Part shown: one piece after another, positions 25,227 through 34,633 of the stretch
Layout of the letters: each line of letters opens with the position of its first letter
Numbering within the stretch: the stretch's first letter is position 1
Assembly (NCBI GenBank): GCA_023402275.1
Contig: JAEXCH010000009.1
Location: forward strand, 62,001-126,000
Direction of reading: 5' to 3'
Length of the DNA stretch: 64,000 bases
DNA from: Methanobacteriota archaeon
GTDB taxonomy: Archaea; Thermoplasmatota; Thermoplasmata; Methanomassiliicoccales; Methanomethylophilaceae
Program-made: the position numbers and the translations under genes
Notes under the pieces: generated by a model
The model's database searches: none
Seen by the model: only the letters and a program-made list of their open reading frames with translations
Told to the model about the DNA's origin: nothing

Positions 25227-27601
25227 TTGGTCGCAGCAGGAGGGGCGGTCTCCTTCTTCCTCTTCTCCGGTCCTTCAGATCTGAAGGTGCCCTCGAATAG
25301 AGTGGATTGTTGGCTCCCCATCATGAGGTCCTTCTCACTCCATCCGAATACCTCAGTTATCCTGGATGCGGTCTGAGCAAGCCTTTCCGCATAATATCTA
25401 TAATCAGGTTCTCCCTCGAACTCCGTTCCGCTGATATACGGTTCAACCTCCTGTGGAACTATGTTGCTGTTGGTGACGATCCATGAGACCTTCATTCCGG
25501 GAATGAAATCGTATCCCTTATCGACCATCTTCCTGGCAGCCTGTACATTGCTCATCCTATCGGGGTTCTCGTATGCGTTGACACCTTTGCATGTTCTGGA
25601 TATGACAAGTTCGGAAGGACTAACCTTCTTTGCCAAGGTATCCTGTATTGTCTTCTTCACGAATGCAATGGCCTCGTCATTTTTCTCGTCCAGTATCTTC
25701 TCGAACAGTTCCATCAGCAGACGGCTCTGAAGATCGAAAGAGTCCGATCTCCTTATCTCGTAACCCCTCACCAAAAGTTCATCGCTTCTTACCGGCCAGA
25801 CAACCCTTCCAACATATCTTTTCTTCTTTCCGTGTGAGAAAAGGGGTTCAAGGAGCTTTTCGAATTCCAGTGTTCCTCCTTCCTTGGAGAATCTCTCTGC
25901 CATTCTCTTTCCGAATTCCACGGAACCATCAAGATCATGTACAGGCGACTGCATGAAGACCGAGTCCGTATCGGAATATATGACCGAGATGTCCTCTTTC
26001 TCAACCTGGCTTATGATACTTTTGACATTGTCCCTTGCAAATGATGTTATTGCCGCCCCGATATTCTTATCTGTGAATCTGTAGAAGGAGGAGGCGAACA
26101 CTCCATAGAATGTGTTCATAAGTATCTTGACAGCTTCCTGAAGTCCGTCCAGATATCTTCTTTCCCCTGGATCCGATACCGATCTCATCCTCGCTTTGAT
26201 ATCGTCCCTCTGTTTCATTAGGTCCTTCAGTATCTTAGGAAGCAATCCTTCTCTTTTCTCCGGGGAAAGGAATCTCGCACCCGAGGGCGATACTATCTCT
26301 CCTTCTGGGGAGAGGGTCGTGAAACATATGTTCTTGGCTATTATGAGCGAGGGATACATCGATTTGAAATCAAGTACACAGACCCAGTGGTATAATCCCG
26401 GGTTCATTGTGTGAACGTATCCTCCCTCTATGCTCTCTCCCGATTCCTTTCTTCCGGTCAGCGGGACACCTATCTTCTGGCGGTCCGCCTCCCTTATCAG
26501 AAGGGAGTCCGCGAGTTGCGATGATCCTGCGTTGAGCGCATCATCAAGAGGAAGTTTTGCAACAGTCGAGAGGTCCATGCCCTTTCTTACTGTACCGACA
26601 GCAAGCAGGACCTTGAGTGCCAGCTCCGCATCCTTGATACAATACTCAATGACCTTCTCACGGTCATTCTCCCATTCCTGATCCATCTTCTTCGGGTCGA
26701 CATCCAGTTTTTTCTCCCCAAGTACCTGCATGGATACGGCGTTCAGTGTTTCCTGTTTAGGTCTGAGTTCCTTCTTTGCGGCCCACCATGCATCTATTAC
26801 TATGCGGCCTTTCAATCTCCAGAATCTGTCATTAACGACCCTTGGCTGACCTAGGTCCCTTCCCCAAGGCAGGGCATCCTTCATCTTTCGGACCTGTGCC
26901 CTTTCTATGATCTTCCGTATATCGTAGTTGTCTATGTTATACCCGGTTATCACGTCCGGGTCCTCTTTCCTTATTATCTCAGCGAACTTGCTTATGATGT
27001 CCTCTTCCTTGCCTACGATGGGTTCACATGCTCGAAAGATGCCGTCCTCTTCCACAACTGAACATATTGTATAGATGAATTCGTGCTCGATGCTGTTCTC
27101 TATATCGAACGAAAGGAACCTAAGACCAGGATCGAAAGATTCTATGTTCTCGAAGGAATCCATCCTCATTATGAGGTCTGTCACATATGCTCCTTCGATG
27201 ATCTCTCCTGTAACACGTATGCACGACCCCATATCCATGTCGTAAACGAATCTGTGATGGAATGGGATGTCCGCTGCAAGGACCATGAATCCTTTCTTCT
27301 TCCAGTCGTTACGATACTCCGGGACCTTCCATGGGTACTTTATAGTGACCTTTAGTGTATCGTGATACGATCCCTTGTAGAATAATCTGTCATTCTCTAC
27401 CTTTATTATCTCTGGATCCCTTCTAAGGGTCTTCTCGGTGTCTTCCGAGGGGTCCACGATGAAGAAGTAAGGATCGAAATCATAGCACAGTATCGTTATC
27501 GATCTCTTATCCCTTGTTTTTCCAAAGAGCTCAACGAATACATTGTTCTTCTCGTCATTGCCGTATGAGGCAGTAAGCAGTCTAACGTCAACGGTCTCCA
27601 T
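25193..27601 (-). CDS. polB: DNA polymerase family B
   Basis: This is a replicative or repair family B DNA polymerase with proofreading. The 3'-5' exonuclease motifs are ExoI FDIENS (residues 165-170), ExoII GYNIDNYD (220-227) and ExoIII YCIKD (320-324). Polymerase motifs are A DFKSMYPSLI (411-420), B KILMNTFYG (492-500) and C YSDTDS (542-547). The 802 residues are normal. The C-terminus SLDDFF resembles a PCNA-interacting LxxFF end without the usual Gln. No intein is present. It lies 4 bases downstream of ychF and starts the long minus-strand information-processing block when read toward lower coordinates. Confidence 0.97.
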   Translation of the reverse strand: METVDVRLLTASYGNDEKNNVFVELFGKTRDKRSITILCYDFDPYFFIVDPSEDTEKTLRRDPEIIKVENDRLFYKGSYHDTLKVTIKYPWKVPEYRNDWKKKGFMVLAADIPFHHRFVYDMDMGSCIRVTGEIIEGAYVTDLIMRMDSFENIESFDPGLRFLSFDIENSIEHEFIYTICSVVEEDGIFRACEPIVGKEEDIISKFAEIIRKEDPDVITGYNIDNYDIRKIIERAQVRKMKDALPWGRDLGQPRVVNDRFWRLKGRIVIDAWWAAKKELRPKQETLNAVSMQVLGEKKLDVDPKKMDQEWENDREKVIEYCIKDAELALKVLLAVGTVRKGMDLSTVAKLPLDDALNAGSSQLADSLLIREADRQKIGVPLTGRKESGESIEGGYVHTMNPGLYHWVCVLDFKSMYPSLIIAKNICFTTLSPEGEIVSPSGARFLSPEKREGLLPKILKDLMKQRDDIKARMRSVSDPGERRYLDGLQEAVKILMNTFYGVFASSFYRFTDKNIGAAITSFARDNVKSIISQVEKEDISVIYSDTDSVFMQSPVHDLDGSVEFGKRMAERFSKEGGTLEFEKLLEPLFSHGKKKRYVGRVVWPVRSDELLVRGYEIRRSDSFDLQSRLLMELFEKILDEKNDEAIAFVKKTIQDTLAKKVSPSELVISRTCKGVNAYENPDRMSNVQAARKMVDKGYDFIPGMKVSWIVTNSNIVPQEVEPYISGTEFEGEPDYRYYAERLAQTASRITEVFGWSEKDLMMGSQQSTLFEGTFRSEGPEKRKKETAPPAATNHKRPSLDDFF

Positions 27602-27605
27602 ATGA

Positions 27606-28793
27606 TCACTTGTTCGCTACTATTCTTATGATGTCCCCGTCCTGAAGCTCGTAATCGGCCCCGACGGTCCTTTTTGTCTTTGCGTTCACTGCTCTTATGA
27701 ACTTATCTCCCAGTTCAGTGTGGACCTTGTAAGCAAGGTCCTTTGCGGTGGAACCTCTGGGAACAAGGAAGCAATCGGGCAGAACTCTGTTGAAATGATC
27801 AGTGTATTTCGATTCATCCTCAACGGGATAAACGGCGATGAGGTCCAATATCTTGAACACGCAATCCTCCAAACAGGCCTGGACACCGGTCCCTCCGTGC
27901 TCTTTCATCTTCTCTGCCATGTAATCGAGGGCTTTCTTCTGCCCCTCGTTCAATGTAACGCCATCCTTCACACTGAACTCTGTGCTTCCGGGAATGTAAT
28001 CTATCAGTCCTGCGGTTGCCGCCTTCTTAAGTGCCAGTTCGGTCTCCGCAAGGGTCGGTATCGCATCGTCGCCCATCTTTCTGAGCCTTTCCAGATTCTC
28101 GGTCGGAGCTATATCCGCCTTGTTCATGGCTATGATCATAGGTTTCGATATCTCCCTTATCCTTATGCAGAGTTCCAGAAGTCTTTCGTCATCCCATTGC
28201 GTCGGATCCGCGGGAAGTTCCACATGCCTGAGGGCATCCTTGATCTGTCCCTCGCTTATATTCAATCCCGCCAGTCTTTCCTGGATTATGGTCTCAGGTT
28301 TGCTGCCCTGCATCTTTGCCTGTCTGGCTATTTTGCTTAGGCCGTTCTTTATTATCTCCCTCATCCAGAGGGCTATCTCGTTCCTAAGGAAGGTAACATC
28401 CTCGGAAGGGTCATACTTACCGGGGTCTATGGTATTGCCTTCGATATCTGTTGTACCGCTGGCATCAACGACATTTATGAAAGCGTCCGCCTGACGCAGA
28501 TCGTCCAGGAATTTGTTTCCCAGTCCTTTTCCCTCCCATGCATCCGGGACAAGGCCTGCGACATCCAGCAGTTCGACCGGTACCATTCTTATGCCTTCAA
28601 CACATGCGGAATTGTGAGGTGTGCATTGTATTCCCAACTCCTTGCACGGGCAAGGCGTTCTGACGTAGGCGATACCCTTGTTCGGTTCTATCGTAGTGAA
28701 GGGGTAGTTGGCTATCTCCACAGGAGCCATTGTTGCCGCCCCAAAGAATGTGGATTTGCCTACATTCGGCTTTCCTACTATACCTACCTGCAT
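27606..28793 (-). CDS. ychF: YchF/Ola1-type GTPase/ATPase with TGS domain
   Basis: A translation-associated P-loop NTPase of the Obg family. Motifs are G1 [10 protein letters not shown]2 TTIEPN, G3 DVAGLV and a G4-like NKAD. A helical insertion follows the G domain and a TGS domain closes the protein ([20 protein letters not shown], ending [13 protein letters not shown]). The 395 residues agree with the archaeal subtype. ATG 28793 begins at [10 protein letters not shown]; an upstream TTG would add eight residues, but a TATA-like CGTATAAC near 28827 supports the shorter form. It precedes polB by 4 bases. Confidence 0.95.
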   Translation of the reverse strand: MQVGIVGKPNVGKSTFFGAATMAPVEIANYPFTTIEPNKGIAYVRTPCPCKELGIQCTPHNSACVEGIRMVPVELLDVAGLVPDAWEGKGLGNKFLDDLRQADAFINVVDASGTTDIEGNTIDPGKYDPSEDVTFLRNEIALWMREIIKNGLSKIARQAKMQGSKPETIIQERLAGLNISEGQIKDALRHVELPADPTQWDDERLLELCIRIREISKPMIIAMNKADIAPTENLERLRKMGDDAIPTLAETELALKKAATAGLIDYIPGSTEFSVKDGVTLNEGQKKALDYMAEKMKEHGGTGVQACLEDCVFKILDLIAVYPVEDESKYTDHFNRVLPDCFLVPRGSTAKDLAYKVHTELGDKFIRAVNAKTKRTVGADYELQDGDIIRIVANK

Positions 28794-28829
28794 ATGATCA
28801 TACCCGTATCGTCTCAAGATGTTATACGT

Positions 28830-29624
28830 TTACTGTTGTAATTCGGACCTAACAATGGAATTCGCTATCTCTGCGATCTCCATAGGTCTGAGTGTCTCCA
28901 CCCTTGAATCAAGGAATGGTATGTCCTGATCGGTCGTTATCAATCCTGCCGATCTAAGGGAGGTCCCTATCTTCTTCCTCCTATGGTTGAAGGTCACCTC
29001 GGTCACCTTGAAGAACATCGATTCGTCAAGTACATCGAACGGTGCAGGCCTTGGAACGATCTCGACTATCGCAGAATCGACCTTGGGCCGAGGTTTGAAT
29101 CTCGACCTCGGTACCTTCTCCAATATCCTGCATTCAGACCTGTAGAACAGATTCACGGTCAATCTGGAATATTCCGGACTTCCGACATCTGCCACCATGC
29201 GGTCTGCGAATTCCTTCTGCACCATGACGATAGCTCTTTTGAAATCATATTCCAACAGTTTGAAGATGACGGGTGTCGATACACTGTACGGCAGATTGCT
29301 TACGAATATGTCGAAAGGGGGGAAAGGCACCCTTACGGCATCCCCTTTGATAAGGGTGAGACGATCGCCGTAAGTGTTGCTGATATGTTCCGCAAGTATC
29401 TCATCGATCTCTATGCATGTTACATTGTTGGAGTTCTCAATGAGCCTTGATGTAAGGATGCCGAGTCCTGGACCTACCTCAAGGACCTTGTCGTCCTTCG
29501 ATATATCGGCGAACCCCACCTGACGGTCGGCAACCCTCTCGTCGATGAGGAAATTCTGACCCTTGCTCTTCTTAGGTACAACGCCGGTCTCGGCGATCAG
29601 TCTTTTCGTATCGCTTCGGTTCAT
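28830..29624 (-). CDS. ksgA: 16S rRNA dimethyladenosine transferase KsgA/Dim1
   Basis: It dimethylates two adjacent adenosines in the 3' hairpin of 16S rRNA during small-subunit maturation. Motifs are GQNFLID at the N-terminus, LEVGPGLGILTSRL (SAM loop), EIDEILAEH, GDAVRVPFP, and the catalytic NLPYSVSTPVIFKLL. The 264 residues are standard. Its ATG overlaps the stop of the DUF655 gene as ATGA. That pairing of DUF655 and KsgA is common in archaea. Confidence 0.97.
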   Translation of the reverse strand: MNRSDTKRLIAETGVVPKKSKGQNFLIDERVADRQVGFADISKDDKVLEVGPGLGILTSRLIENSNNVTCIEIDEILAEHISNTYGDRLTLIKGDAVRVPFPPFDIFVSNLPYSVSTPVIFKLLEYDFKRAIVMVQKEFADRMVADVGSPEYSRLTVNLFYRSECRILEKVPRSRFKPRPKVDSAIVEIVPRPAPFDVLDESMFFKVTEVTFNHRRKKIGTSLRSAGLITTDQDIPFLDSRVETLRPMEIAEIANSIVRSELQQ

Positions 29625-30169
29625 TTGGAAACGAACAGGTATCTTTTCCTGTCGTTGTCTGTCAGTTCCAGCACGATACGTGCGGTTATGAGCTTCTCGG
29701 GGTTCTTGACCACTGCCCTCTCGCTTAGATCGGTGAAGTCCTTGAACGGACCATTCTTGGATCTCTCGTCAAGTATGGCCATCATTGTCTTCTTACCGAG
29801 GCCAGGGAGCTCTTCCAAAAGATGCTTCCTCATGGATATCGGCTCTGCCTCATTGAAGAACCTTATGAAACGGGGTTGATTCGCAAGTACTATCTCATTG
29901 ACGCAGTACTCAAGTTCGGCTACAGCGCCGTGGGTCAGGTCGGACGGACCTATGCGTCTTTTGACGTGGTCTATGACGGTCCTCTCGGCAGGGTCCTTTC
30001 CGATGTATACCCTCTCACCTATGTTGATCACAGCATTGGCCTTTGGTACAAGCTCGAAGAGCTTGAACTCGTTCTCTCCCAAGGCATAGCATATCGGCTC
30101 TTTCTTACCGAAATTTCCGCTTGGAATGCCCTGCGACAGATAATCTAGAATATATGCGAACTCTTCCAC
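29621..30169 (-). CDS. DUF655 family RNA-binding protein
   Basis: An archaeal protein of 182 residues with an N-terminal OB-like region (KANAVINIGERVYIGKD) and a C-terminal helix-hairpin-helix part (EELPGLGKKTMMAILDERSK). Family members sit between Rpb4 and ksgA, as here, and are predicted to act on RNA or in ribosome maturation; the exact activity is unknown. The start is GTG at 30169. The stop overlaps ksgA. Confidence 0.92.
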   Translation of the reverse strand: MEEFAYILDYLSQGIPSGNFGKKEPICYALGENEFKLFELVPKANAVINIGERVYIGKDPAERTVIDHVKRRIGPSDLTHGAVAELEYCVNEIVLANQPRFIRFFNEAEPISMRKHLLEELPGLGKKTMMAILDERSKNGPFKDFTDLSERAVVKNPEKLITARIVLELTDNDRKRYLFVSK

Positions 30170-30193
30170 CGTGATCCCTCACAGATAATGATA

Positions 30194-30511
30194 TTACAGG
30201 TATTTACCTACTACCTCGATTATCTTGTCGATAATCTCGGGTTCAATAGCAAGCCTTTCCTTAGAAAAAATTGCACGGACATCCTCAGGGTACTGAGGAA
30301 GGAGGTCAGCGATCTTAACTGCGGTGTAGTCCGTAACACCCTCTATAGCACTGACTTCCTCAACGATCGCTCTCGCGGTCTCTTTAGAAATGGAGCAGAC
30401 AGCCCTAGCATGTTCCATAGAGGCCTTCTGCGAAGTAAGGAGTTCTCTCTTCTCGTGTTCTTCTGTGAGAAGGTCCCTGACCTCGGCCAATGTTACATAC
30501 TGTTCAGACAT
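30194..30511 (-). CDS. rpoF: RNA polymerase subunit Rpb4 (RpoF)
   Basis: Rpb4 forms the stalk of archaeal RNA polymerase together with Rpb7. The 105-residue protein is the helical Rpb4/HRDC-like fold: YVTLAEVRDLLTEEHEKREL, then a central helix pair, and KIADLLPQYPEDVRAIFSKE as the conserved C-terminal block. ATG 30511 is preferred over GTG 30520 because GAGTGA sits about 5 bases before it. It lies between rpl21e and DUF655, the standard archaeal order. Confidence 0.95.
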   Translation of the reverse strand: MSEQYVTLAEVRDLLTEEHEKRELLTSQKASMEHARAVCSISKETARAIVEEVSAIEGVTDYTAVKIADLLPQYPEDVRAIFSKERLAIEPEIIDKIIEVVGKYL

Positions 30512-30537
30512 GTTGCTCACTCTTTATTGGTAATTGT

Positions 30538-30831
30538 TTATTCCCTGGTCCTTACAAGGTGCTCGGGGCGGGCTACGACCATCTTGGTCTTGTTGCCGTC
30601 CTTCACGTTGACCTCATACGCCGCCCCTCTGGGGCCGACTATGACGCCGGTAAGCCCGTGGAATCTGGAAAAGGGCATTCCCTTGTGAACACTGGGGTCT
30701 ATTACGATGTTGACCTTCTCTCCAGACTCGAATTGCTGGAAAGCTTTTGTTATGGGCGAAAGTCCGCGTGCCCTCGGTTTCTTCTTCAGGACCTGGCGGG
30801 TCTTTGTCCTTGTTCCTCTGGATGCCTGCAT
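30538..30831 (-). CDS. rpl21e: Ribosomal protein L21e
   Basis: A 97-residue archaeal/eukaryotic large-subunit protein with a basic N-terminus (SRGTRTKTRQVLKKKPRARG), the SH3-like core (GEKVNIVIDPSVHKGMPFSR) and the conserved HGLTGVIVGPRGAAYEV block. Two bases separate it from the pus10 stop, so the two are co-transcribed. Confidence 0.97.
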   Translation of the reverse strand: MQASRGTRTKTRQVLKKKPRARGLSPITKAFQQFESGEKVNIVIDPSVHKGMPFSRFHGLTGVIVGPRGAAYEVNVKDGNKTKMVVARPEHLVRTRE

Positions 30832-30832
30832 C

Positions 30833-32068
30833 TTAATTCCTCGTTGGTTCTTGATAGTTGATCGCTATCACATCAAGGGTCTCCACGACACACTGTGTTC
30901 CCAGCGAATCGGAGAAGTTCGGCTGCGTCCTTCCCTCGTCCCCTGAAACGAACTCCTTGACATAGGTCCCGGATTCGGTGTTCAGGGTCAGGTCGAACAC
31001 ATCATCGCCGATCATTTCCGCCTCGACCCATCGGATCTCCCTCTTTCTCACAAGGTCGGCACGTCTGTGCTCGACCCGGTGCGGGGTCCTCTGGTCAATG
31101 TGGATATTCTTGAATGATAATGCTACCTCATTTACTCTTTCTTTATTAACTTTACCATCAGCTTTGACCCTTACCTTATAGGTCTTGTCAGGGTCCGCTC
31201 CTTTGTATTCCTGAACTGCACCTCTTGGCACGAATCTCAGGCTGTTGTATCCTGCCATATCCGACATGTTGGCCCGTCTTTCCAGCTCGTCAAGGTCTAT
31301 ATCCCTTATCCTGGGTCTGCTTATCTCAAGTACGAACGGTCTCCCGTCCCCGAGCATACAGGCGTCTATGTCCTCCCTTCCCATGCCGTGGAAGAAATGT
31401 TCCTCTCCTCCCGACATCTCCAATGCGATATCCCCTATTATCTCCTGGACCGAGGTCTGATACATCTTACCGGTACCTTTGCATCTGTCGCAGCCCTTTC
31501 CTCTGCAGACCCTGCATGGCCATATGGTCTGGGGGATCTCCCTGCTGTATTTGTTGTATCTTCCGGCAATGAATATCGGAGAGATGTCAAGAGTGACATC
31601 GGCGAATCTTGTATCGATGCATGCTACGACCTGCGGATTCTTGAACTCCACCGGTCTGTTAATCTTTGGTAGAGCTAGTTTCCCTATCTCTCTGTTAAGT
31701 TCCGTCTTTATGGGTTCAGCATCCTCCAGGGAATACTTCTCCCAGAGCATCTTCTCCTTGTCTGCGACATCGGGTTCCACTCTCGACCCTACCAGGAAGT
31801 TGTCCGATCTGACATCGTTGACCTTGTCGGCGACGGCGTCAGCGAATCTGTCCATAAGATCGAATACGTTCTCACAAAGGCTGCAGAACTCGGGTTCCGG
31901 TATGTCTTTGCCCTTCTCCTTCAACGTATCCCTGATGAGCCTTCCTCTGGATTCGTTGGTCGTGCCAGTTCCGCATTTTCCGAACATTCGTCCGAGACAG
32001 TGGTCGCATAGACCTCCCTCGGCAAGCTTCTCAGCTTTATCGATATTCGTTACAAGCCAATCTTCCAT
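30833..32068 (-). CDS. pus10: tRNA pseudouridine synthase Pus10
   Basis: Pus10 makes pseudouridine 54 (and 55) in archaeal tRNA. The N-terminal THUMP-related domain has a zinc site with CDHCLGRMFGKCG and CSLCENVF, and a second Cys cluster CRVCRGKGCDRCKGTG. The catalytic block is HGMGREDIDACMLGDGRPFV, with the conserved Asp in EDID. The C-terminal synthase core includes GTYVKEFVSGDEGRT. The 411 residues fit the family. Confidence 0.96.
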   Translation of the reverse strand: MEDWLVTNIDKAEKLAEGGLCDHCLGRMFGKCGTGTTNESRGRLIRDTLKEKGKDIPEPEFCSLCENVFDLMDRFADAVADKVNDVRSDNFLVGSRVEPDVADKEKMLWEKYSLEDAEPIKTELNREIGKLALPKINRPVEFKNPQVVACIDTRFADVTLDISPIFIAGRYNKYSREIPQTIWPCRVCRGKGCDRCKGTGKMYQTSVQEIIGDIALEMSGGEEHFFHGMGREDIDACMLGDGRPFVLEISRPRIRDIDLDELERRANMSDMAGYNSLRFVPRGAVQEYKGADPDKTYKVRVKADGKVNKERVNEVALSFKNIHIDQRTPHRVEHRRADLVRKREIRWVEAEMIGDDVFDLTLNTESGTYVKEFVSGDEGRTQPNFSDSLGTQCVVETLDVIAINYQEPTRN

Positions 32069-32077
32069 ATGAACAAC

Positions 32078-32623
32078 TCACAGATCGAATCCCATCTCAG
32101 CGATCCTGAGCCTCGGACGCTGGCTTTCAAGGTAATGATAAACGGTCGCGTGCTCGCTACCGTTAAGAATGAGCTCTATCGCATGTTTTGCGACAGGTAG
32201 GCTTATGGAATTTCCGATAAGGGATACTGTGTTCCCGTAAACAGACATGTAGCACCCAGTGAGTTCCTCGATGATCCTTCTTGTCTTGCCGTCGGTCCCG
32301 ATGAGCCGCCCTCTGATCCTCCCGAGCTGGTTGGACTTGTCCCCACAGACCTCTTTGAGGTCTATGACCTCGAAATACTCGTCGTCATCGAACAGTCTCA
32401 CAGCTTTGTCCGGATTGAATCCTCTTCCTACGGCCTTTATCACGTCTATGATCTTAAGTGCCATCAAAGGATCGGTGCCTTCGACCTCCTCATTGAAAAG
32501 GACCTCCCCTTCTGTGTCGATATCCAATTTGATACCGGACATCTTCTCGATCATCCTTTTTGTCTCACCCTTCTTACCGATAAGCGTACCGACACGGTCG
32601 CTCGGTATCCTGACGGACCTCAT
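32078..32623 (-). CDS. Dim2/Pno1-like KH-domain ribosome assembly protein
   Basis: This 181-residue protein has two KH domains with GxxG loops: VGTLIGKKGETKRMIEKMSG at residues 11-30 and LGRIRGRLIGTDGKTRRIIEE near 100-120. The archaeal Dim2/Pno1 homologue binds the 3' end of 16S rRNA during small-subunit assembly. Its ATG overlaps the rio1 stop as ATGA. The RIO kinase and Dim2 act in the same step in eukaryotes, so the coupling makes functional sense. Confidence 0.93.
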   Translation of the reverse strand: MRSVRIPSDRVGTLIGKKGETKRMIEKMSGIKLDIDTEGEVLFNEEVEGTDPLMALKIIDVIKAVGRGFNPDKAVRLFDDDEYFEVIDLKEVCGDKSNQLGRIRGRLIGTDGKTRRIIEELTGCYMSVYGNTVSLIGNSISLPVAKHAIELILNGSEHATVYHYLESQRPRLRIAEMGFDL

Positions 32624-33414
32624 TCCTCTTCCTCCTCTTCATCGGTTCCGTTGATCGTCTCTTCCAGGACCTTCTCCATCTCTATGATGTCTGCCCCCCT
32701 GTTCTTGAAGAAACGGTTCACGTTGTTTATATCTCTTATCAACAGGTCCTTGGCATTGAAGAAATCGTTGGTCATGGCCTGTCCGCAATCTATCAGTATG
32801 GGCTGGTCCTCCCATACGAGGACGTTATATTCGCTAAGGTCCCCGTGGACAAGATGCGCATCCTTCCAGCCATCCATGATGAATGACAATACCTCATCGT
32901 ACATCTCAGTTGGATCGTTCAATACAACATCCTTAAGCTGAGGTGCGGGGCCGTTCTCGTCCCCAATGTACTCCATCAGGAGGCAGTTCTCGCTGAATGT
33001 TATCGGTTCCGGTACAGGTATGTCCGCCTCCATGTATCTCTGAAGGTTCCTGTACTCCTTGTTGACCCATGCGTAGATCATCTTCCATCTGTTCCCTGCG
33101 ACACCCTTGAATCTCGGGTCGCCCTCGATGTATTTCGTCAATCTTTTGAAAGTTGACGTAGATGTTCTGAATATCTTCAATGCAACAGGATCCTCGTCCT
33201 CCACAGTGGCATAGAAAACATTTCCCTCCTTACCTGTTGAGATCGGATATTGCACTGTGTCAATGAATCCGCCCTTCATCAGTTCGTAGATGGTCATCAG
33301 TGTCTTCTTATCGAAGACCTCCCCATCTGTCTGGCGTTCATCGCCGGTCTTATTTGTCTTGAGTGCATCAACACGCTTCTCAAGATAGGAATATTTCTCG
33401 TCGTATGAGGGCAT
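32620..33414 (-). CDS. rio1: RIO1 family serine protein kinase
   Basis: RIO kinases are atypical protein kinases or ATPases for small-subunit maturation. Motifs are STGKEGNVFYA (nucleotide loop), VALKIFR with the Lys, the catalytic VHGDLSEYNVLVW and the metal-binding LIDCGQA. The 264-residue protein ends with a run of six Glu. It lies in the aIF1A-rio1-KH unit, with 16 bases between the aIF1A stop and its start. Confidence 0.95.
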   Translation of the reverse strand: MPSYDEKYSYLEKRVDALKTNKTGDERQTDGEVFDKKTLMTIYELMKGGFIDTVQYPISTGKEGNVFYATVEDEDPVALKIFRTSTSTFKRLTKYIEGDPRFKGVAGNRWKMIYAWVNKEYRNLQRYMEADIPVPEPITFSENCLLMEYIGDENGPAPQLKDVVLNDPTEMYDEVLSFIMDGWKDAHLVHGDLSEYNVLVWEDQPILIDCGQAMTNDFFNAKDLLIRDINNVNRFFKNRGADIIEMEKVLEETINGTDEEEEEE

Positions 33415-33430
33415 TCAAAGCACCCCTGTA

Positions 33431-33757
33431 TCAGAATATGTCCAGGTTCTTCGGTACCTTTCCCTTTCTGCTGAGATTGACTGCCTGGGTCCTGGTGTAT
33501 CTGAACCTGACATCACATTTATCCGGCTGGAAGTCCCAGAGTGATATGATGAGAAGGTCTCCTTCTCTTATCCACATCCTCTTCTTGATCTTTCCCGGAA
33601 TACGGCCTACCCTGGATACTCCGTCCTCGCACATCACCTTTATCTTGGACGCACCAAGAAGCTGGTCCGCTATCCCGAACATCTCTCCTTCCTTGATATT
33701 CGGCATACGTACACGTGATACGTCCTCTTCTGTGCTCTCGAACGGTCCATCTGCCAT
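33431..33757 (-). CDS. eif1A: Translation initiation factor aIF1A
   Basis: aIF1A occupies the ribosomal A site during initiation. The 108-residue OB-fold protein shows EMFGIADQLLGASKIKVMCED, then GKIKKRMWIREGDLLIISLW, as in archaeal factors. It is the first gene of the minus-strand unit with rio1 and the KH gene. A TATA-like TTTAAAG element lies near 33797, about 35 bases upstream of the ATG. Confidence 0.97.
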   Translation of the reverse strand: MADGPFESTEEDVSRVRMPNIKEGEMFGIADQLLGASKIKVMCEDGVSRVGRIPGKIKKRMWIREGDLLIISLWDFQPDKCDVRFRYTRTQAVNLSRKGKVPKNLDIF

Positions 33758-33870
33758 TATGATATCTCCGTATTTGCCTGTAGCATTAACTCCTTTTAAA
33801 GCTTATCCCATTTTTCCGTATCTCAACGAACGAAAAACTATTTTAACAATATCAATCATGAGCACGATAG

Positions 33871-33943
33871 GCTCTGGTAGTGTAGCGGCCAATCATTCAG
33901 CCCTTTCGAGGCTGACACTCGGGTTCGAATCCCGACCAGAGCA
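33871..33943 (+). tRNA. tRNA-Glu(TTC)
   Basis: The acceptor strands GCTCTGG (33871-33877) and CCAGAGC (33936-33942) pair fully, with discriminator A at 33943 followed by genome-encoded CCA (33944-33946). The anticodon stem CAGCC/GGCTG encloses CTTTCGA, so the anticodon is TTC at 33905-33907. The T arm CTCGGGTTCGAATCCCGA is standard. A TATA-like TTTTAACA at 33841-33848 precedes it. Confidence 0.96.
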
Positions 33944-34006
33944 CCATTCTTTCTTCTACAAGACCTTAAAATATGCAAAATCCCATCGAATCCGTATAGT
34001 CGTGAT

Positions 34007-34633
34007 ATGATGGAATACGATGCGGATCAGTACAAGAGGCCTGTAGGCAATGAGGGAAGACGTGTGATAGAACACATGAATGACCACCATAGGGATGTTA
34101 CGGAGTGGGGACTGTCGAACATACCGGATATGTCTCCCAGATCCATATTGGACATAGGATGCGGAGGCGGAATGTGTCTAAGTCTACTTGGTAAAAGATT
34201 TCAGAATGCATCTCTTACAGGGGTGGACATATCGGAGGAGTCCGTAAATGCCGCCAGATCTTATAATTCGGATCTTGTCGGATCAGGAAGACTTGAAGTA
34301 TTGGAGGCCAGCGTATCCGAACTGCCTTTCAAAGAGGGGGCATTCGATCTGATAACCGCAGTGGAGACATACTTCTTCTGGCCGGATCTGAAGAATGATA
34401 TCGCAAAGGTCTCGGAACTATTGTCGGAGGAAGGTGTCCTCCTGATAGTATCTGAAACAAGCATACGTGAGGATAACAGGGAAGCAGTGGATGCAATGAA
34501 CGAGAAATATGGTTCCAAAGTGATCGATGATGACCTGATCCTAAGTTATATGGAAGCAGCTGGGTTGAATGCAAGTGTATTCAAAGGTCCGAAGAAGACA
34601 TGGGCCGCATATCTTGGAACACGGATCATCTGA
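34007..34633 (+). CDS. Class I SAM-dependent methyltransferase
   Basis: A 208-residue Methyltransf_11-type enzyme. Motif I is ILDIGCGGGMCLSLL, the acidic loop GVDISEESVNAAR follows, then LEASVSELPFKEGAFDLITA as motifs II-III. The target is not predictable; the small size and the ETYFFWPDLKN segment are typical of methyltransferases acting on small molecules. It overlaps the convergent gene at 34626 by eight bases. Confidence 0.85.
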   Translation: MMEYDADQYKRPVGNEGRRVIEHMNDHHRDVTEWGLSNIPDMSPRSILDIGCGGGMCLSLLGKRFQNASLTGVDISEESVNAARSYNSDLVGSGRLEVLEASVSELPFKEGAFDLITAVETYFFWPDLKNDIAKVSELLSEEGVLLIVSETSIREDNREAVDAMNEKYGSKVIDDDLILSYMEAAGLNASVFKGPKKTWAAYLGTRII